64,000 nucleotides of DNA from the NCBI RefSeq assembly GCF_000600005.1, contig NZ_CP007446.1, forward strand, positions 434,001 to 498,000, in the 5' to 3' direction. A model generated the notes under the pieces. The model saw only the letters and a program-made list of their open reading frames with translations. It had not been told where the DNA came from and did not search any database. Each line of letters begins with the position of its first letter. Within the stretch, counting starts at the first letter, position 1. Of the stretch, positions 10,160 through 20,946 are shown piece by piece. Source of the DNA: Snodgrassella alvi wkB2. Its GTDB lineage: Bacteria; Pseudomonadota; Gammaproteobacteria; Burkholderiales; Neisseriaceae. The translations under genes and the position numbers were made by a program.

Positions 10160-11581
10160 TTAATTAATTTTAAATGAATTAGAAATTTCAATGGCTTTTT
10201 TTATGTTTAACAGCATTTGTAAATTTATTTTAAGTTTTCCGTATTCATATTCAAATGCAATGTCAATTAGTCTTTCTATTTTATTTTCATCAAAATTAAA
10301 TTTTTTTGCATTTTGCTCAATTACATCTTCTAATAAATTTGAATTATAAATATATGGTAATGATCTTAAAAGTTCTAAAAATAAAATTTCTAATAATTCT
10401 AAGTAATAATTAGAATTATTATCATCTGAAGTACAATGTGAATCAATATTTTTTATTGTTTCATCAAGAAAATCACTAATATTTGTATTATCCAAATTTT
10501 TATAAATATCCGGAAATTTTAATTTTAATATAATTAAAAAGATAAATGTAATAAGTGTCCAATTTTTTAAACGAATATTAATTTTCGTTCTAATAACAAC
10601 ATTGAAAATATTACAAAGAGATTCTTGTTCTCTTAAGCTTAATGTGTATTTGTGAACAATGTCTACTAAAAATTCACTAGCCGGTACGTTTGTGTCTTTT
10701 GTTTGAAAATACTTTCCAAGTGAAAATTTATTCATTAAATAAAGTATATATGGTTGATTTGATTGTGGTAGAAAATAATCAAAATCAATAAACCGGCGCA
10801 AATAGCCGTTAACATCCAGCCCTTGACCGTACACAGCCCTGATAGAATGACCAAGCTGAGTTTTATCCGTCGCCAGTACAAAAATAATATTATCGACATT
10901 AAACAAATGCTTGGCTTTTTCCAGTACCTCAATTGCAAAATCAGGACGGCAGCGATCCAGTTCATCTATAAAAATTACCAACGGCTTTTGTTTATCGCCA
11001 TCGGCATAGCATTTTGCCAGTTTACTTAATTCTTCTTTAAATTTGCTTAAAGTTCTCCGGGATTCTTCGTATTTTTTAATCTGTTCTTTCACCAGGGATT
11101 CCCCCAATGCACCTAAGGTTTTAGATAATTCATCAGCACTGGTTAAACCACCTGTAATAGCTTTAATACTTAGATTAGTAATAGAAGGTAAAACAACTTT
11201 AGTAAGATTGGCTGTATATTCATAGATACGGGTAATTATTTTTTCGGCCTCAGTTTTATCCTGAACTTTTAATTTTTCTATAGATAAACTAATTTCCCCA
11301 ATCAGCGCAATCAAAGCATCGTCAGTATAATCACTTTCCCATGCATTGAAATAAATTGTAGGAATATGCTGATTCTTCAGATACTGTTGCCACATTTTGA
11401 TAAAGGTGGTTTTACCCTGTCCCCAGCCACCATCAATACACAGTACAATAGACTGTTTAAAGCTGGTAATAAATTGAGTCAGAACGGTGATATTTTCCTC
11501 TCTGCCCAGTGCATCGTTTTTAAACGGATTGTCGGCATCAATTTCGATTGGCTGGCATTTGCTCAGACTAAGTTTACCCAT
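10160..11581 (-). CDS. KAP-family P-loop NTPase
   Basis: KAP NTPases are STAND-like ATPases, often membrane-associated; several bacterial members are linked to phage defence or to plasmid and membrane functions. Walker A is GGWGQGKTT at residues 51-59. Walker B is LVIFIDELDRC near 203-213, followed by the typical PDFAIEVLEKAKHLF and FVLATDKTQL (sensor region). The start is ATG 11581 (MGKLSLSKC), which has a GGGGAAA ribosome site; an in-frame start 14 codons upstream has no good site. The protein is then 473 residues. The C-terminal 150 residues are much more AT-rich and hold one hydrophobic segment (TLITFIFLIILKL). No partner gene is adjacent. Role not known. Confidence 0.85.
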   Translation of the reverse strand: MGKLSLSKCQPIEIDADNPFKNDALGREENITVLTQFITSFKQSIVLCIDGGWGQGKTTFIKMWQQYLKNQHIPTIYFNAWESDYTDDALIALIGEISLSIEKLKVQDKTEAEKIITRIYEYTANLTKVVLPSITNLSIKAITGGLTSADELSKTLGALGESLVKEQIKKYEESRRTLSKFKEELSKLAKCYADGDKQKPLVIFIDELDRCRPDFAIEVLEKAKHLFNVDNIIFVLATDKTQLGHSIRAVYGQGLDVNGYLRRFIDFDYFLPQSNQPYILYLMNKFSLGKYFQTKDTNVPASEFLVDIVHKYTLSLREQESLCNIFNVVIRTKINIRLKNWTLITFIFLIILKLKFPDIYKNLDNTNISDFLDETIKNIDSHCTSDDNNSNYYLELLEILFLELLRSLPYIYNSNLLEDVIEQNAKKFNFDENKIERLIDIAFEYEYGKLKINLQMLLNIKKAIEISNSFKIN

Positions 11582-12080
11582 AATACTTTTCCCCCTGTAT
11601 AGCAATATTCTGCCGGTACTCACCGGTTATTCTGGTTGGTGTAATCAATGATTTCATTATAATATTTCTGAATGGTTGTAATACAGAAATCAATCCGGAA
11701 AGGCGCATAAAAATATACCCTTTGCGGGTTTTACAACACGGCCAGACAGGGCGCAGTATGATTACGCCAACCATCTATTGCCTGCTGTCGTTCAACGCAA
11801 AACCACCGGCCGGCAGGGCAGGCTCGGCATAATATGCCTGATTGGCTGCTGTGGAATATTAACTTTCTGATTAAATAACTGATTTGTTAGAAAACCACCA
11901 TAAAAAGTAAAGTCTGGCAGAAGCCGGTATTTCAGCAAGCAGAAGTGATATAAAGCATTATGTTCAAACTTGCTTTTTACCTGTAATGGCCTTATTTATA
12001 AGCCAAAACCGCTGCCGGCGGTTTTGGCTGTTTCAGCCGTGATTTTTTGCTGAGTTGAATTTAATTTAGGTTACAAACTT
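11582..12080. other. Intergenic region before uvrB
   Basis: Divergent promoter region between the KAP gene and uvrB, about 500 bases. No coding signal is convincing; the only open frame (11574-11774, minus) has no ribosome site of its own and overlaps the KAP start. It contains the 12-bp hairpin at 12001-12029. Confidence 0.5.
12001..12029. terminator. Strong hairpin in the uvrB leader
   Basis: A perfect 12-bp stem AGCCAAAACCGC/GCGGTTTTGGCT (12001-12012, 12018-12029) with a 5-base loop lies 51 bases before the uvrB ATG. The 3' T-run is short. It may be a terminator of upstream transcription or a structured leader of uvrB. Confidence 0.45.
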
Positions 12081-14108
<2,028 letters not shown>

Positions 14109-14230
14109 TCACTGGCTTTTTCTGCACCGGCTGCGGTAAAGTATCTAGTATCATGCCGGAGTAGTCAGAGATACTTAACACCAAACAGCATACTTGCATA
14201 CGGCATTGTCAGGTACACTGAATAACACAA

Positions 14231-14250
14231 GCCGGCTCCTGTTAGCCGGC
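14231..14250. terminator. Hairpin between uvrB and the next gene
   Basis: A perfect 7-bp GC stem GCCGGCT/AGCCGGC with a 6-base loop lies 122 bases after uvrB and 22 bases before the next ATG. There is no T-run, so it is as likely a structured leader as a terminator. Confidence 0.35.
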
Positions 14251-14271
14251 CGGTCAGAACGGGACAGCATC

Positions 14272-14712
14272 ATGCAGCACAGGCAGATCCATACCCATCA
14301 TCCATCAGCTTTGGCCAGACTGCCCGCAATTATGCTGCAAACGCTAAGCAGTGTAATCATCACCGCTTTATTCTGTACTATATTATTTTACTGGCGCGCC
14401 AATAGTGAACTGCCCTTGATGCAGATCAGCTTACTTAATTTCAATGATATCAAGCTTATTCTTGTACTTATCTGTGGCTGCATGCTTTTTGCGTTAGTCC
14501 CTTCACTATTGGCGGCCGTATTCTGCTCTTATTTTGTCTGGCGTCTGCCGCGCTTTCTGCTCGGCGCAGCCGCAGCCGCCGCCATTATTGCCTTTTCAGT
14601 CGCACTCCTGCAAAACTGGCTATTTAGCTGGCCGCTGGACTGGATACCGATACTGTTTAATGCACTGGCCGCCGCCATCAGTGCGCTGTGTGTAAGCCGT
14701 TTGCAACAATAG
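14272..14712 (+). CDS. Small inner-membrane protein of unknown function
   Basis: A 146-residue protein beginning MQHRQIHTHHPSAL, with four hydrophobic segments: about 20-42, 58-84, 88-110 and 116-138. One is the alanine-rich FLLGAAAAAAIIAFSVALL. I use ATG 14272, which follows a GGGACAG site; the longer frame would need a TTG start at 14194 and would read through the hairpin at 14231-14250. No catalytic motif is visible and I do not recognise the family. Its neighbours (uvrB, mqo) give no clue to its job. Confidence 0.6.
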   Translation: MQHRQIHTHHPSALARLPAIMLQTLSSVIITALFCTILFYWRANSELPLMQISLLNFNDIKLILVLICGCMLFALVPSLLAAVFCSYFVWRLPRFLLGAAAAAAIIAFSVALLQNWLFSWPLDWIPILFNALAAAISALCVSRLQQ

Positions 14713-15112
14713 GCACAGAAAAAAATAGCCATAACCGCAGCGGTCATAGCCGGCATAGTTATAATACCCTTGTTATTGATTTGTAAAAATTTGTATAAAA
14801 ATATATAAAAATTAATTTAAAACAATAAAGATATAATCATTTGCTGTTACTATAAAATAGCATTGTCATGCTAATAAAAAACAATTTTCTTAATAAACAA
14901 TAAAATAGTTAATAAAAAGCCATAGAGTCTGGTATATACCGTATTTTGCTATTGCTGCCTGTTAGTAAAAGTGCTTAAATTAACCACTTGTTATTGTCAA
15001 TGATTTAAGTCAAAAACAAGTAAATCACACCAATATTGATTACTCCGTGTGCGAACTTCCAGATAAACATTTAATCAGAGTAGCCTGAAGAGAAGAGAAA
15101 AGAGTTTGCGTT
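14713..15112. other. AT-rich promoter region of mqo
   Basis: About 400 bases without a coding frame. It contains long A/T runs and poorly conserved direct repeats, and ends in a purine-rich ribosome-site region (GAAGAGAAGAGAAAAGAG) before the mqo ATG. I see no clear operator. Confidence 0.5.
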
Positions 15113-16624
15113 ATGAAAAACACCAATAGCGATAGCTCAGCAGACGTAGTATTAATCGGCGCCGGCATAATGAGCGCGACACTGGGAACCTTTCTTAAGG
15201 GGTTACAGCCAGACTGGCAGATTAATATCTACGAACGTCTCGCTGGAGTGGCTACAGAAAGCTCAGATGCATGGAATAATGCCGGTACCGGTCATTCAGC
15301 CCTATGCGAACTCAACTACACCCCTGAGCTGAAAGACGGCACAATCGAAGTATCCAAAGCAATTAAAATTATCGAACAGTTTGAATTGTCCAAACAATTC
15401 TGGGCATCACTTGTCGATGCCGGCATGATTGCCAATCCCAGTGAATTTATCCGCAGTGTGCCGCATATGAGCCTTGTACGCGGTGAAACTGATGTTGCTT
15501 TTCTGCGTAAACGTTTTGCCGCCTTGCAGCAATACTGCCTGTTTCAGGATATGGTTTATACCGAAGATAAAGAGCAGATTAGCCAGTGGGTGCCGCTCAT
15601 GATGCAGGGGCGGGATAACAGCGAGCCGATAGCCGTTACCTGGTCGGATCTGGGTACCGATGTCAATTACGGCGCCTTAAGCCGCATCCTGATTAACAAC
15701 CTCACCAGTCACGGCTGTCAACTGCATCTGCAGCACGAAATTATCGACTTGAAACAGCAGAATGGCCGCTGGCACCTGAAAATCAAAGATTTAACTAATC
15801 AAACCTGTCAACAAGTATCTGCCCGCTTTGTATTTATTGGCGCAGGTGGCGGCTCCCTCAGACTGCTGCAGAAGAGCCAGATTGAGGCCAGCAAAGGCTA
15901 CGGCGGCTTTCCCGTATCCGGTCAGTGGCTGGTATGTAAAAATCCCGAAATTGTCAGACAGCATAATGCCAAAGTATATGGCAAAGCATCAGTCGGCGCC
16001 CCGCCGATGAGTGTGCCGCATCTTGATAAACGGGTTATCGATGGCGAAGATGCATTGCTTTTTGGTCCTTTTGCCGGCTTTACCACCAAATTTCTCAAAT
16101 GCGGCTCATTTAAAGATCTGTTCCAGACCCTGAATTTTGCCAATATTTGCCCCATGCTCACCGTCGGCGTACATAACTTCGCCCTTGAGCATTACCTGAT
16201 ACAGCAGGTACGATTAAGCTTTACCGACCGCATGCAGGAATTACGTACCTTTTATCCCGAAGCCCGCGATGAAGACTGGCATCTGGCCGTTGCCGGCAAT
16301 CGCGTACAGGTAATCAAAAAAGATCCGCAAAAAGGTGGCGTGCTACAGTTTGGTACTGAGCTGGTAAAATCTACCGATGGTACACTGGCTGCCCTGTTAG
16401 GCGCATCTCCGGGTGCTTCTACTTCCGTATCCATTATGCTTGAATTACTCGAACACTGCTTTGCCGATAAAGTCAGCGGCGAATGGAAGCAAAAACTGCA
16501 TGAATGGATACCGAGCTATGGTCAGAAACTGGAACAAAACCCCGAGCTGGTACAGCGTATTCGCGACTGGACAATTAAATCGCTTAACTTACATACTCCG
16601 CAACAACAAACCATAAACAACTGA
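15113..16624 (+). CDS. mqo: Malate:quinone oxidoreductase
   Basis: Mqo is a peripheral inner-membrane FAD enzyme. It oxidises malate to oxaloacetate and passes electrons to the quinone pool, taking the TCA step otherwise done by malate dehydrogenase. The 503-residue length is usual. The N-terminal dinucleotide-binding motif VLIGAGIMSATLG is at about residues 14-26. It is followed by the family signature SSDAWNNAGTGHSALCELNYTP near 50-71, and the C-terminus has LLGASPGASTSVSIML. The gene is preceded by a purine-rich ribosome site and closed by a good terminator. Reliance on Mqo is common in Neisseriaceae. Confidence 0.97.
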   Translation: MKNTNSDSSADVVLIGAGIMSATLGTFLKGLQPDWQINIYERLAGVATESSDAWNNAGTGHSALCELNYTPELKDGTIEVSKAIKIIEQFELSKQFWASLVDAGMIANPSEFIRSVPHMSLVRGETDVAFLRKRFAALQQYCLFQDMVYTEDKEQISQWVPLMMQGRDNSEPIAVTWSDLGTDVNYGALSRILINNLTSHGCQLHLQHEIIDLKQQNGRWHLKIKDLTNQTCQQVSARFVFIGAGGGSLRLLQKSQIEASKGYGGFPVSGQWLVCKNPEIVRQHNAKVYGKASVGAPPMSVPHLDKRVIDGEDALLFGPFAGFTTKFLKCGSFKDLFQTLNFANICPMLTVGVHNFALEHYLIQQVRLSFTDRMQELRTFYPEARDEDWHLAVAGNRVQVIKKDPQKGGVLQFGTELVKSTDGTLAALLGASPGASTSVSIMLELLEHCFADKVSGEWKQKLHEWIPSYGQKLEQNPELVQRIRDWTIKSLNLHTPQQQTINN

Positions 16625-16665
16625 ACACACACATACTAAAAACCATTATTGCCATAAACTTCCTT

Positions 16666-16695
16666 ACCAAATTCTTGCTGAATTTGGTTTTTTTT
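16666..16695 (+). terminator. Intrinsic terminator of mqo
   Basis: A 9-bp stem ACCAAATTC/GAATTTGGT (16666-16674, 16680-16688) with a 5-base loop is followed by an 8-base T-run ending at 16695. Confidence 0.9.
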
Positions 16696-16769
16696 GTGTT
16701 ATTGCTGCAATTTAGAGCATACACGTACCAGTATATAGTGATAGTTTCGTCTGTAATTATTACTGTACC

Positions 16770-16990
16770 CGTTATACTGTAGTTACTTTCCAACACTATA
16801 ATTTTAAAATCGCAACTAAAGCATAAAACTGAAAAAAACACTTGCTGTACGGATTAAATTTATTTAGTATAAGTTAAAAGTAAATAACATAGACATACAA
16901 AAATATATAATTATAACTAACACTTATAACTATATAGTGCAGTAATAAGCGCCACTTCATTTTTCAAAAATGCGGTGGCGTTTTTTTTGT
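16770..16990 (+). ncRNA. Candidate small RNA ending in an orphan terminator
   Basis: An intrinsic terminator (next entry) stands 250 bases beyond the mqo terminator with no open frame leading to it. A -10-like TATACT at 16773-16778 could start a transcript of about 200 bases. The -35 is poor, so the 5' end is a guess. Confidence 0.25.
16950..16988 (+). terminator. Orphan intrinsic terminator
   Basis: The outer stem is CGCCAC/GTGGCG (16950-16955, 16975-16980) and the inner stem CATTTTT/AAAAATG (16958-16964, 16966-16972). An 8-base T-run 16981-16988 follows directly. No gene precedes it within 300 bases on this strand. Confidence 0.75.
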
Positions 16991-17523
16991 ATCAGCCCAG
17001 TCGCAACAGGTATGATTTATACCGCCGGATAAAAATTTTTCCTGATAGCAGGGCAGAGCCTGCATTCACCGTCAATCCGGCATCTTCAAGCAATGTTCCA
17101 TTTATAATAATACCGCTTAATCCAGCGGATATAGGACACTGTTTTTTTCCGTGTATCACTATCAGACACAGCAGAAATCTTATTTTCTGAACAATAGCCG
17201 CATATCCGTGCTTATCGCTAAAACTTATATAGAAAATCCATACACCTAAAAATACCGCTATATCGATAACACAATAAACTCAGGATAAACAAACAAACTG
17301 ATTATGCAAGAATTCCGTATAACTGCATCGACATCAGCTATCACATTGATACTAAAGCTTAAATATAGTCTGATATATTGATTTATATATCTTTACTGCG
17401 TATTGTAATCAGCAGAGGAATAAAGATCAGGCAAAGAAATACCATAAATAGAATTTGATAATTTAAAGCTTCCAGGATTACCAATCCTTCCGCCACCAAA
17501 TTCTGCCTTTAGTCATATAAATA
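16991..17523. other. AT-rich region, no gene seen
   Basis: About 530 bases with scattered stops on both strands. I find no ribosome site with a usable frame and no strong repeat. It marks the left edge of an AT-rich block that continues to about 20900. Confidence 0.5.
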
Positions 17524-17540
17524 CGCCGACAATGTCGGCG
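17524..17540 (-). terminator. Hairpin after the hxlR-type gene
   Basis: A perfect 7-bp stem CGCCGAC/GTCGGCG with a 3-base loop lies 17 bases beyond the stop codon of the minus-strand regulator. Its core closely resembles the hairpin behind rnz at 18818-18832. Confidence 0.5.
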
Positions 17541-17557
17541 GATAAAGTTTTTTCAGA

Positions 17558-17920
17558 TTATGATAATGAGTCATTTTTATGATTATTTCCCCATTGGCAA
17601 AGCATATCTAAAATAGGAACTAAAGATTTACCTCGTTCTAATAACCCATATTCCACTTTAGGTGGAATTTGCGGATATTCTTTTCTAAAAATTAATTTAT
17701 CTTTTTCCATCTCTTTTAGGGTATTACTCAGTGTCTTAAAAGAAATATGATTAATGCTTCGTTTAAGTTCATTGAATCGCATTGAGGGTTGATTTTCGTT
17801 TAACCAATAAAGAATAACAATTTTATACTTACCTCGAATCATTGAGAGAGTGTAATTAAATCCACTATCCTCAAAATGATCTTCGGCACAATGATGATTT
17901 TCCATGTAGATACTTTCCAT
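17558..17920 (-). CDS. HxlR-family transcriptional regulator
   Basis: A 120-residue winged-helix regulator of the HxlR/MarR-like family (domain at about residues 20-112). Family hallmarks are the N-terminal Cys (HHCAEDHF), SMIRGKYKIVILYWL, the recognition region RFNELKRSINHISFKTLSNTLKEMEKD and the wing PPKVEYGLLERGKSL. Such regulators often sense electrophiles or quinones through the N-terminal Cys; that is inference here. The start at ATG 17920 is annotated; an internal ATG five codons later (MENHHC) has a GGAAAG site and is also possible. It is divergent from the NAD(P)H oxidoreductase at 18020 across 99 bases, the usual arrangement of a local regulator and its target. Confidence 0.85.
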   Translation of the reverse strand: MESIYMENHHCAEDHFEDSGFNYTLSMIRGKYKIVILYWLNENQPSMRFNELKRSINHISFKTLSNTLKEMEKDKLIFRKEYPQIPPKVEYGLLERGKSLVPILDMLCQWGNNHKNDSLS

Positions 17921-18019
17921 AAAGATAGTACATAACAGTAATTACCGTACTTCAAAATTAATCGTATTAATATTAGTATGACTTAATTATTGATAAAAAT
18001 ATAGAAGGAATATTTAACA

Positions 18020-18580
18020 ATGAAACGCACTTTAGTGATTGTTGCTCATCCTCACTTAGCCTCTTCAAGTGTTAACCGATGCTGGGTTAATAGATTAAAT
18101 CAGTATCATGAACAAGTAACCATACATGATTTATATTCTTACTATCCCTCTTATAAAATAGACTCTGGTTTCGAACAAAACTTAATTGAAAATCATCAAA
18201 ATTTGGTAATTCAATTTCCGATATATTGGTTTAATTGTCCACCATTATTAAAACAATGGTTAGATGACGTTTTCACTTACGGATGGGCATTTGGTGCCTT
18301 AGGCGATAAATTAAAAAGTAAGAAAATTGGTTTAGCTGTTTCGGCAGGTATAAAGAAAGCGGACTATTCTCAAACAGGACATTATAAATATACACTTGAG
18401 CAAATTCTCAGCCCCTTTGAATTAACAATAAATTACGTTAAGGCTGATTATCAGCCCGTTTTTGCAATTTATGGCGCAAATAATGAGCCAGACTATCCCG
18501 ATAAAATTACACAAAAAGATATAGATAAAAGTGCAGATGATTATGTGAACTGGATGAAAAAATTAGGAATGCTAATTTAA
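18020..18580 (+). CDS. NAD(P)H oxidoreductase, flavodoxin-like (KefF/MdaB type)
   Basis: A 186-residue cytosolic flavoenzyme of the flavodoxin-2 fold, which reduces quinones or other electrophiles with NAD(P)H. Visible are the N-terminal strand and phosphate loop VIVAHPHLASSSVNR, the FMN-site stretch QFPIYWFNCPPLLKQWLDDVF near residues 70-90, and YGWAFGALGDKLKSK. It has a clear AGAAGGAA ribosome site. It is divergently transcribed from an HxlR regulator, which suggests induction by toxic electrophiles. Composition is AT-rich compared with mqo or uvrB, which points to acquisition from another lineage. Confidence 0.88.
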   Translation: MKRTLVIVAHPHLASSSVNRCWVNRLNQYHEQVTIHDLYSYYPSYKIDSGFEQNLIENHQNLVIQFPIYWFNCPPLLKQWLDDVFTYGWAFGALGDKLKSKKIGLAVSAGIKKADYSQTGHYKYTLEQILSPFELTINYVKADYQPVFAIYGANNEPDYPDKITQKDIDKSADDYVNWMKKLGMLI

Positions 18581-18817
18581 AACAGATCATTAAAGTTCAT
18601 CCAAGCTTATTACTAAATAAAATCTGCTCTGGATAAAAATTAAGAAATATACTGCATATTTCTTATTTTCCTAAAGTAATGGGTATTTAATGATTTTATT
18701 CTGAATAAAAAATGAAACGGTACAGACTCCTGAATATTTTTTACAAAATCTATAAATTTCAGGCTCAATGAGCTTTTCTTGCGAAATTTTATTACTAATT
18801 GAAACATCAGCAAACTA

Positions 18818-18832
18818 GCCGATAATGTCGGC
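18818..18832 (-). terminator. Hairpin after rnz
   Basis: GCCGA/TCGGC with a 5-base loop, 9 bases past the rnz stop codon (minus strand). On the minus strand it reads GCCGACATTATCGGC, close to the GCCGACATTGTCGGC behind the hxlR gene. There is no strong T-run. Confidence 0.4.
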
Positions 18833-18840
18833 ATATTCTT

Positions 18841-19758
18841 CTATACTTGGAACGTAGCAAAATCAGTTGCGATTTCAGTATGGATAAAAATGCTCTTAGC
18901 CTCATTAACTAATTTAGCATTGTCATTGAGAGAATATCGGGGGCTTATATGCGTTATAATCAATCTTTTAACATTGGCTTGTTTAGCAATCGTGGCTGCA
19001 TGAACAGTGGTAGAATGACCATGCTCAATTGCTTTTTGTCCTAATGCACTTTCATGCGTTGCTTCATGCACAAGTACGTCAACATCTTTAGCTAATTCAA
19101 TTGAAGCATCACAAGGTACTGTATCACCTAAAATAGCCAGTTTTTTCCCTTGTTTAAAATCACCAAGATAATTACGACCATCAATGACACGGCCATCAGC
19201 TAGTGTTACTGTTTTACCTTCTTTTAAATAGGCATAATGTGGACCAGGATTAATATTATCTTGCTGTAATTTGTCGATATCTAAGACAGGTGATGAATCC
19301 TTTTCAATAACACGATAACCAAAACAAGGTACCCGATGCGCTAATAATTTGGCTTCAACCCGCAATTTAGTATCTTCAAATACCAAACCATCTTGATCAA
19401 GTTCAATAATGTTTAAAGGATAAGTTATCCAGGAATAACTAATATCAATCACAGTTTGAATAAATTGTTTGATACCTTTAGGGCCAATCAAAGTTAGTTC
19501 CGATTGATTTTGAGTTAATGAACGTGTAGTTAAAACACCTGGTAAACCAAACAGATGATCACCATGCAAATGTGTTATAAATATCATCTCTAATTTGGCT
19601 AAGCTGAATTTTGCTTTCTGCATTTGCATTTGAGTTGCCTCACCACAATCAAAAAGCCATAATCGCCCTCTTTCTTGTCGGAGATCGAGCATAATACTAC
19701 TTACATTGCGCTCGGCGGTTGGTGAACCTGAGCTTGTTCCTAAAAAAGTGAGTTTCAT
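18841..19758 (-). CDS. rnz: Ribonuclease Z (tRNA 3'-processing endonuclease)
   Basis: A metallo-beta-lactamase-fold nuclease of 305 residues that removes 3' trailers from tRNA precursors. The zinc motif is THLHGDH at residues 62-68. The N-terminal FLGTSSGSPTAERNVSS, DTVPCDASIELAKDVDVLVHEAT and the late ITHISPRYS are all typical of RNase Z/ElaC. The length is that of the short bacterial form. The start codon ATG 19758 gives the canonical MKLTFLGTSSG. Codon use is AT-rich like its neighbours from 17558, so it may be part of the same acquired block. Confidence 0.95.
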   Translation of the reverse strand: MKLTFLGTSSGSPTAERNVSSIMLDLRQERGRLWLFDCGEATQMQMQKAKFSLAKLEMIFITHLHGDHLFGLPGVLTTRSLTQNQSELTLIGPKGIKQFIQTVIDISYSWITYPLNIIELDQDGLVFEDTKLRVEAKLLAHRVPCFGYRVIEKDSSPVLDIDKLQQDNINPGPHYAYLKEGKTVTLADGRVIDGRNYLGDFKQGKKLAILGDTVPCDASIELAKDVDVLVHEATHESALGQKAIEHGHSTTVHAATIAKQANVKRLIITHISPRYSLNDNAKLVNEAKSIFIHTEIATDFATFQV

Positions 19759-19861
19759 AACTATATCAATCTTTTGTTGAATGTCTTATTACATACTAAG
19801 AATAACAATATATAACTTTATTTTTATGCAATAACAATAAGAAGAAAAAATTTTATAGCAG

Positions 19862-20209
19862 TTACAAACAATCAGACCAATAAAGATCAAGTTGTTTTGT
19901 TCGTTGAAAATTTAGTTCAGCTAAATAAGTGTATTTTAACATATTTAGAGCATTACCAATTGCTCCACCCCCTAACGAATAAGCAAAGTCACCCTGTAAA
20001 TCACGATATTTAATAAATTCTTTATTAGATTTTTTAAGTTTATTTTTTGCAATTACCGATGTACTCTTTGTCTTCATACCAATTTGAAAATGCATTAAAA
20101 ATTTCTGCTGCGATCTATTTAACTCAGATTGACTGATATAAAAAATTTTTTCTAAACATTTAATTAATTCTGCTTCTGAAGAGGAGTAATAGTATTTACT
20201 TACAGCCAT
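19862..20209 (-). CDS. Hypothetical protein, possibly a fragment
   Basis: An open frame of 115 residues beginning MAVSKYYYSSSEAEL, lysine-rich and without signal peptide or membrane segment. Its first codons overlap the end of the decayed MFS gene at 20196. It may therefore be a chance frame or the 3' part of another broken gene joined to the MFS remnant by a deletion. I do not recognise the family (central features: EKIFYISQSELNRSQQKFLM, GDFAYSLGGGAIGNALNML). Confidence 0.35.
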   Translation of the reverse strand: MAVSKYYYSSSEAELIKCLEKIFYISQSELNRSQQKFLMHFQIGMKTKSTSVIAKNKLKKSNKEFIKYRDLQGDFAYSLGGGAIGNALNMLKYTYLAELNFQRTKQLDLYWSDCL

Positions 20210-20422
20210 ACCAATCACTATAAAAGCCATAAAACGGTTGCAGCACACCATATGGAACGAGATATGCAGTTAAAATAATACTTGCCTGAGAAATAGGGCT
20301 GCCAAAATCCACTGAAATATCGGGTAAAAAAAAGTGAAGCAACCCAATTATCTGCGGCTGAAATAAACCCAGCAAATCCGAGTAAGATAAGAACAAAATA
20401 AATTTTTTATAAAATTCATCAT
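20196..20422 (-). pseudogene. Remnant of an MFS transporter (N-terminus only)
   Basis: The minus strand from ATG 20422 encodes the first 70 or so residues of an MFS transporter, but only if two single extra T bases are ignored: one in the short T-run near 20395 and one in the T8 run at 20326-20333. The repaired sequence reads through LILLGFAGFISAADNWVAS, then LPDISVDFG, SPISQASIILTAYLVPYGV and FYGFYSDWYG, the usual loop 2-3 motif. After that it breaks off and unrelated sequence follows. This is a dead gene. Confidence 0.75.
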
Positions 20423-20946
20423 TAATTCAGCTTAATATTCTGAGTTATACATTTTGTTACATATCGAAAAAATTTTAACAATCAGGTCACTATTATAGTC
20501 CTGAATATTTTCATTTATATATCAAATGATTAACAGATACATTTTAATTATATATTAATGATTACAGAGAGCCGGCGCGTCTTTCAACGATCCTTATTAA
20601 TTATTTATAATCAACTTTATCGAAATTATTTCAACAACCAGTCCTAAAGAAGAAATATCAATTCCATCAATCTTAATAAATTGATTCATATACAAATTTT
20701 CGACATAAATCAAACCTTCATCAGTAAAAATTAAATATAATATTCAATCTGTTGAGAGTGAATTAGCATTGCTCAATATGATTAATCCATTGCTATACTG
20801 TTTGTTTAATTCAATAACAAACAGATTTAGTGCAGATAAAATACAGTAAGCACATTTATCGGATGATAGTCCGCTATCTATTATTGATTAAATCTGTAGG
20901 CCACAGAAACTAATATTGTCTTTTGTATCTATAAAGTGAGCATTAA
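20423..20946. other. AT-rich region before the DUF3304 array
   Basis: About 520 bases with no coding frame. It probably holds the promoter of the first DUF3304 gene, whose ribosome site region is AAAGTGAGCATTAA just before ATG 20947. I see no long repeat here that could mark an integration site. Confidence 0.5.

Noticed and set aside
18640..18834. 64-codon minus-strand frame between the oxidoreductase and rnz
   Set aside because: It overlaps the hairpin behind rnz and lacks a ribosome site.
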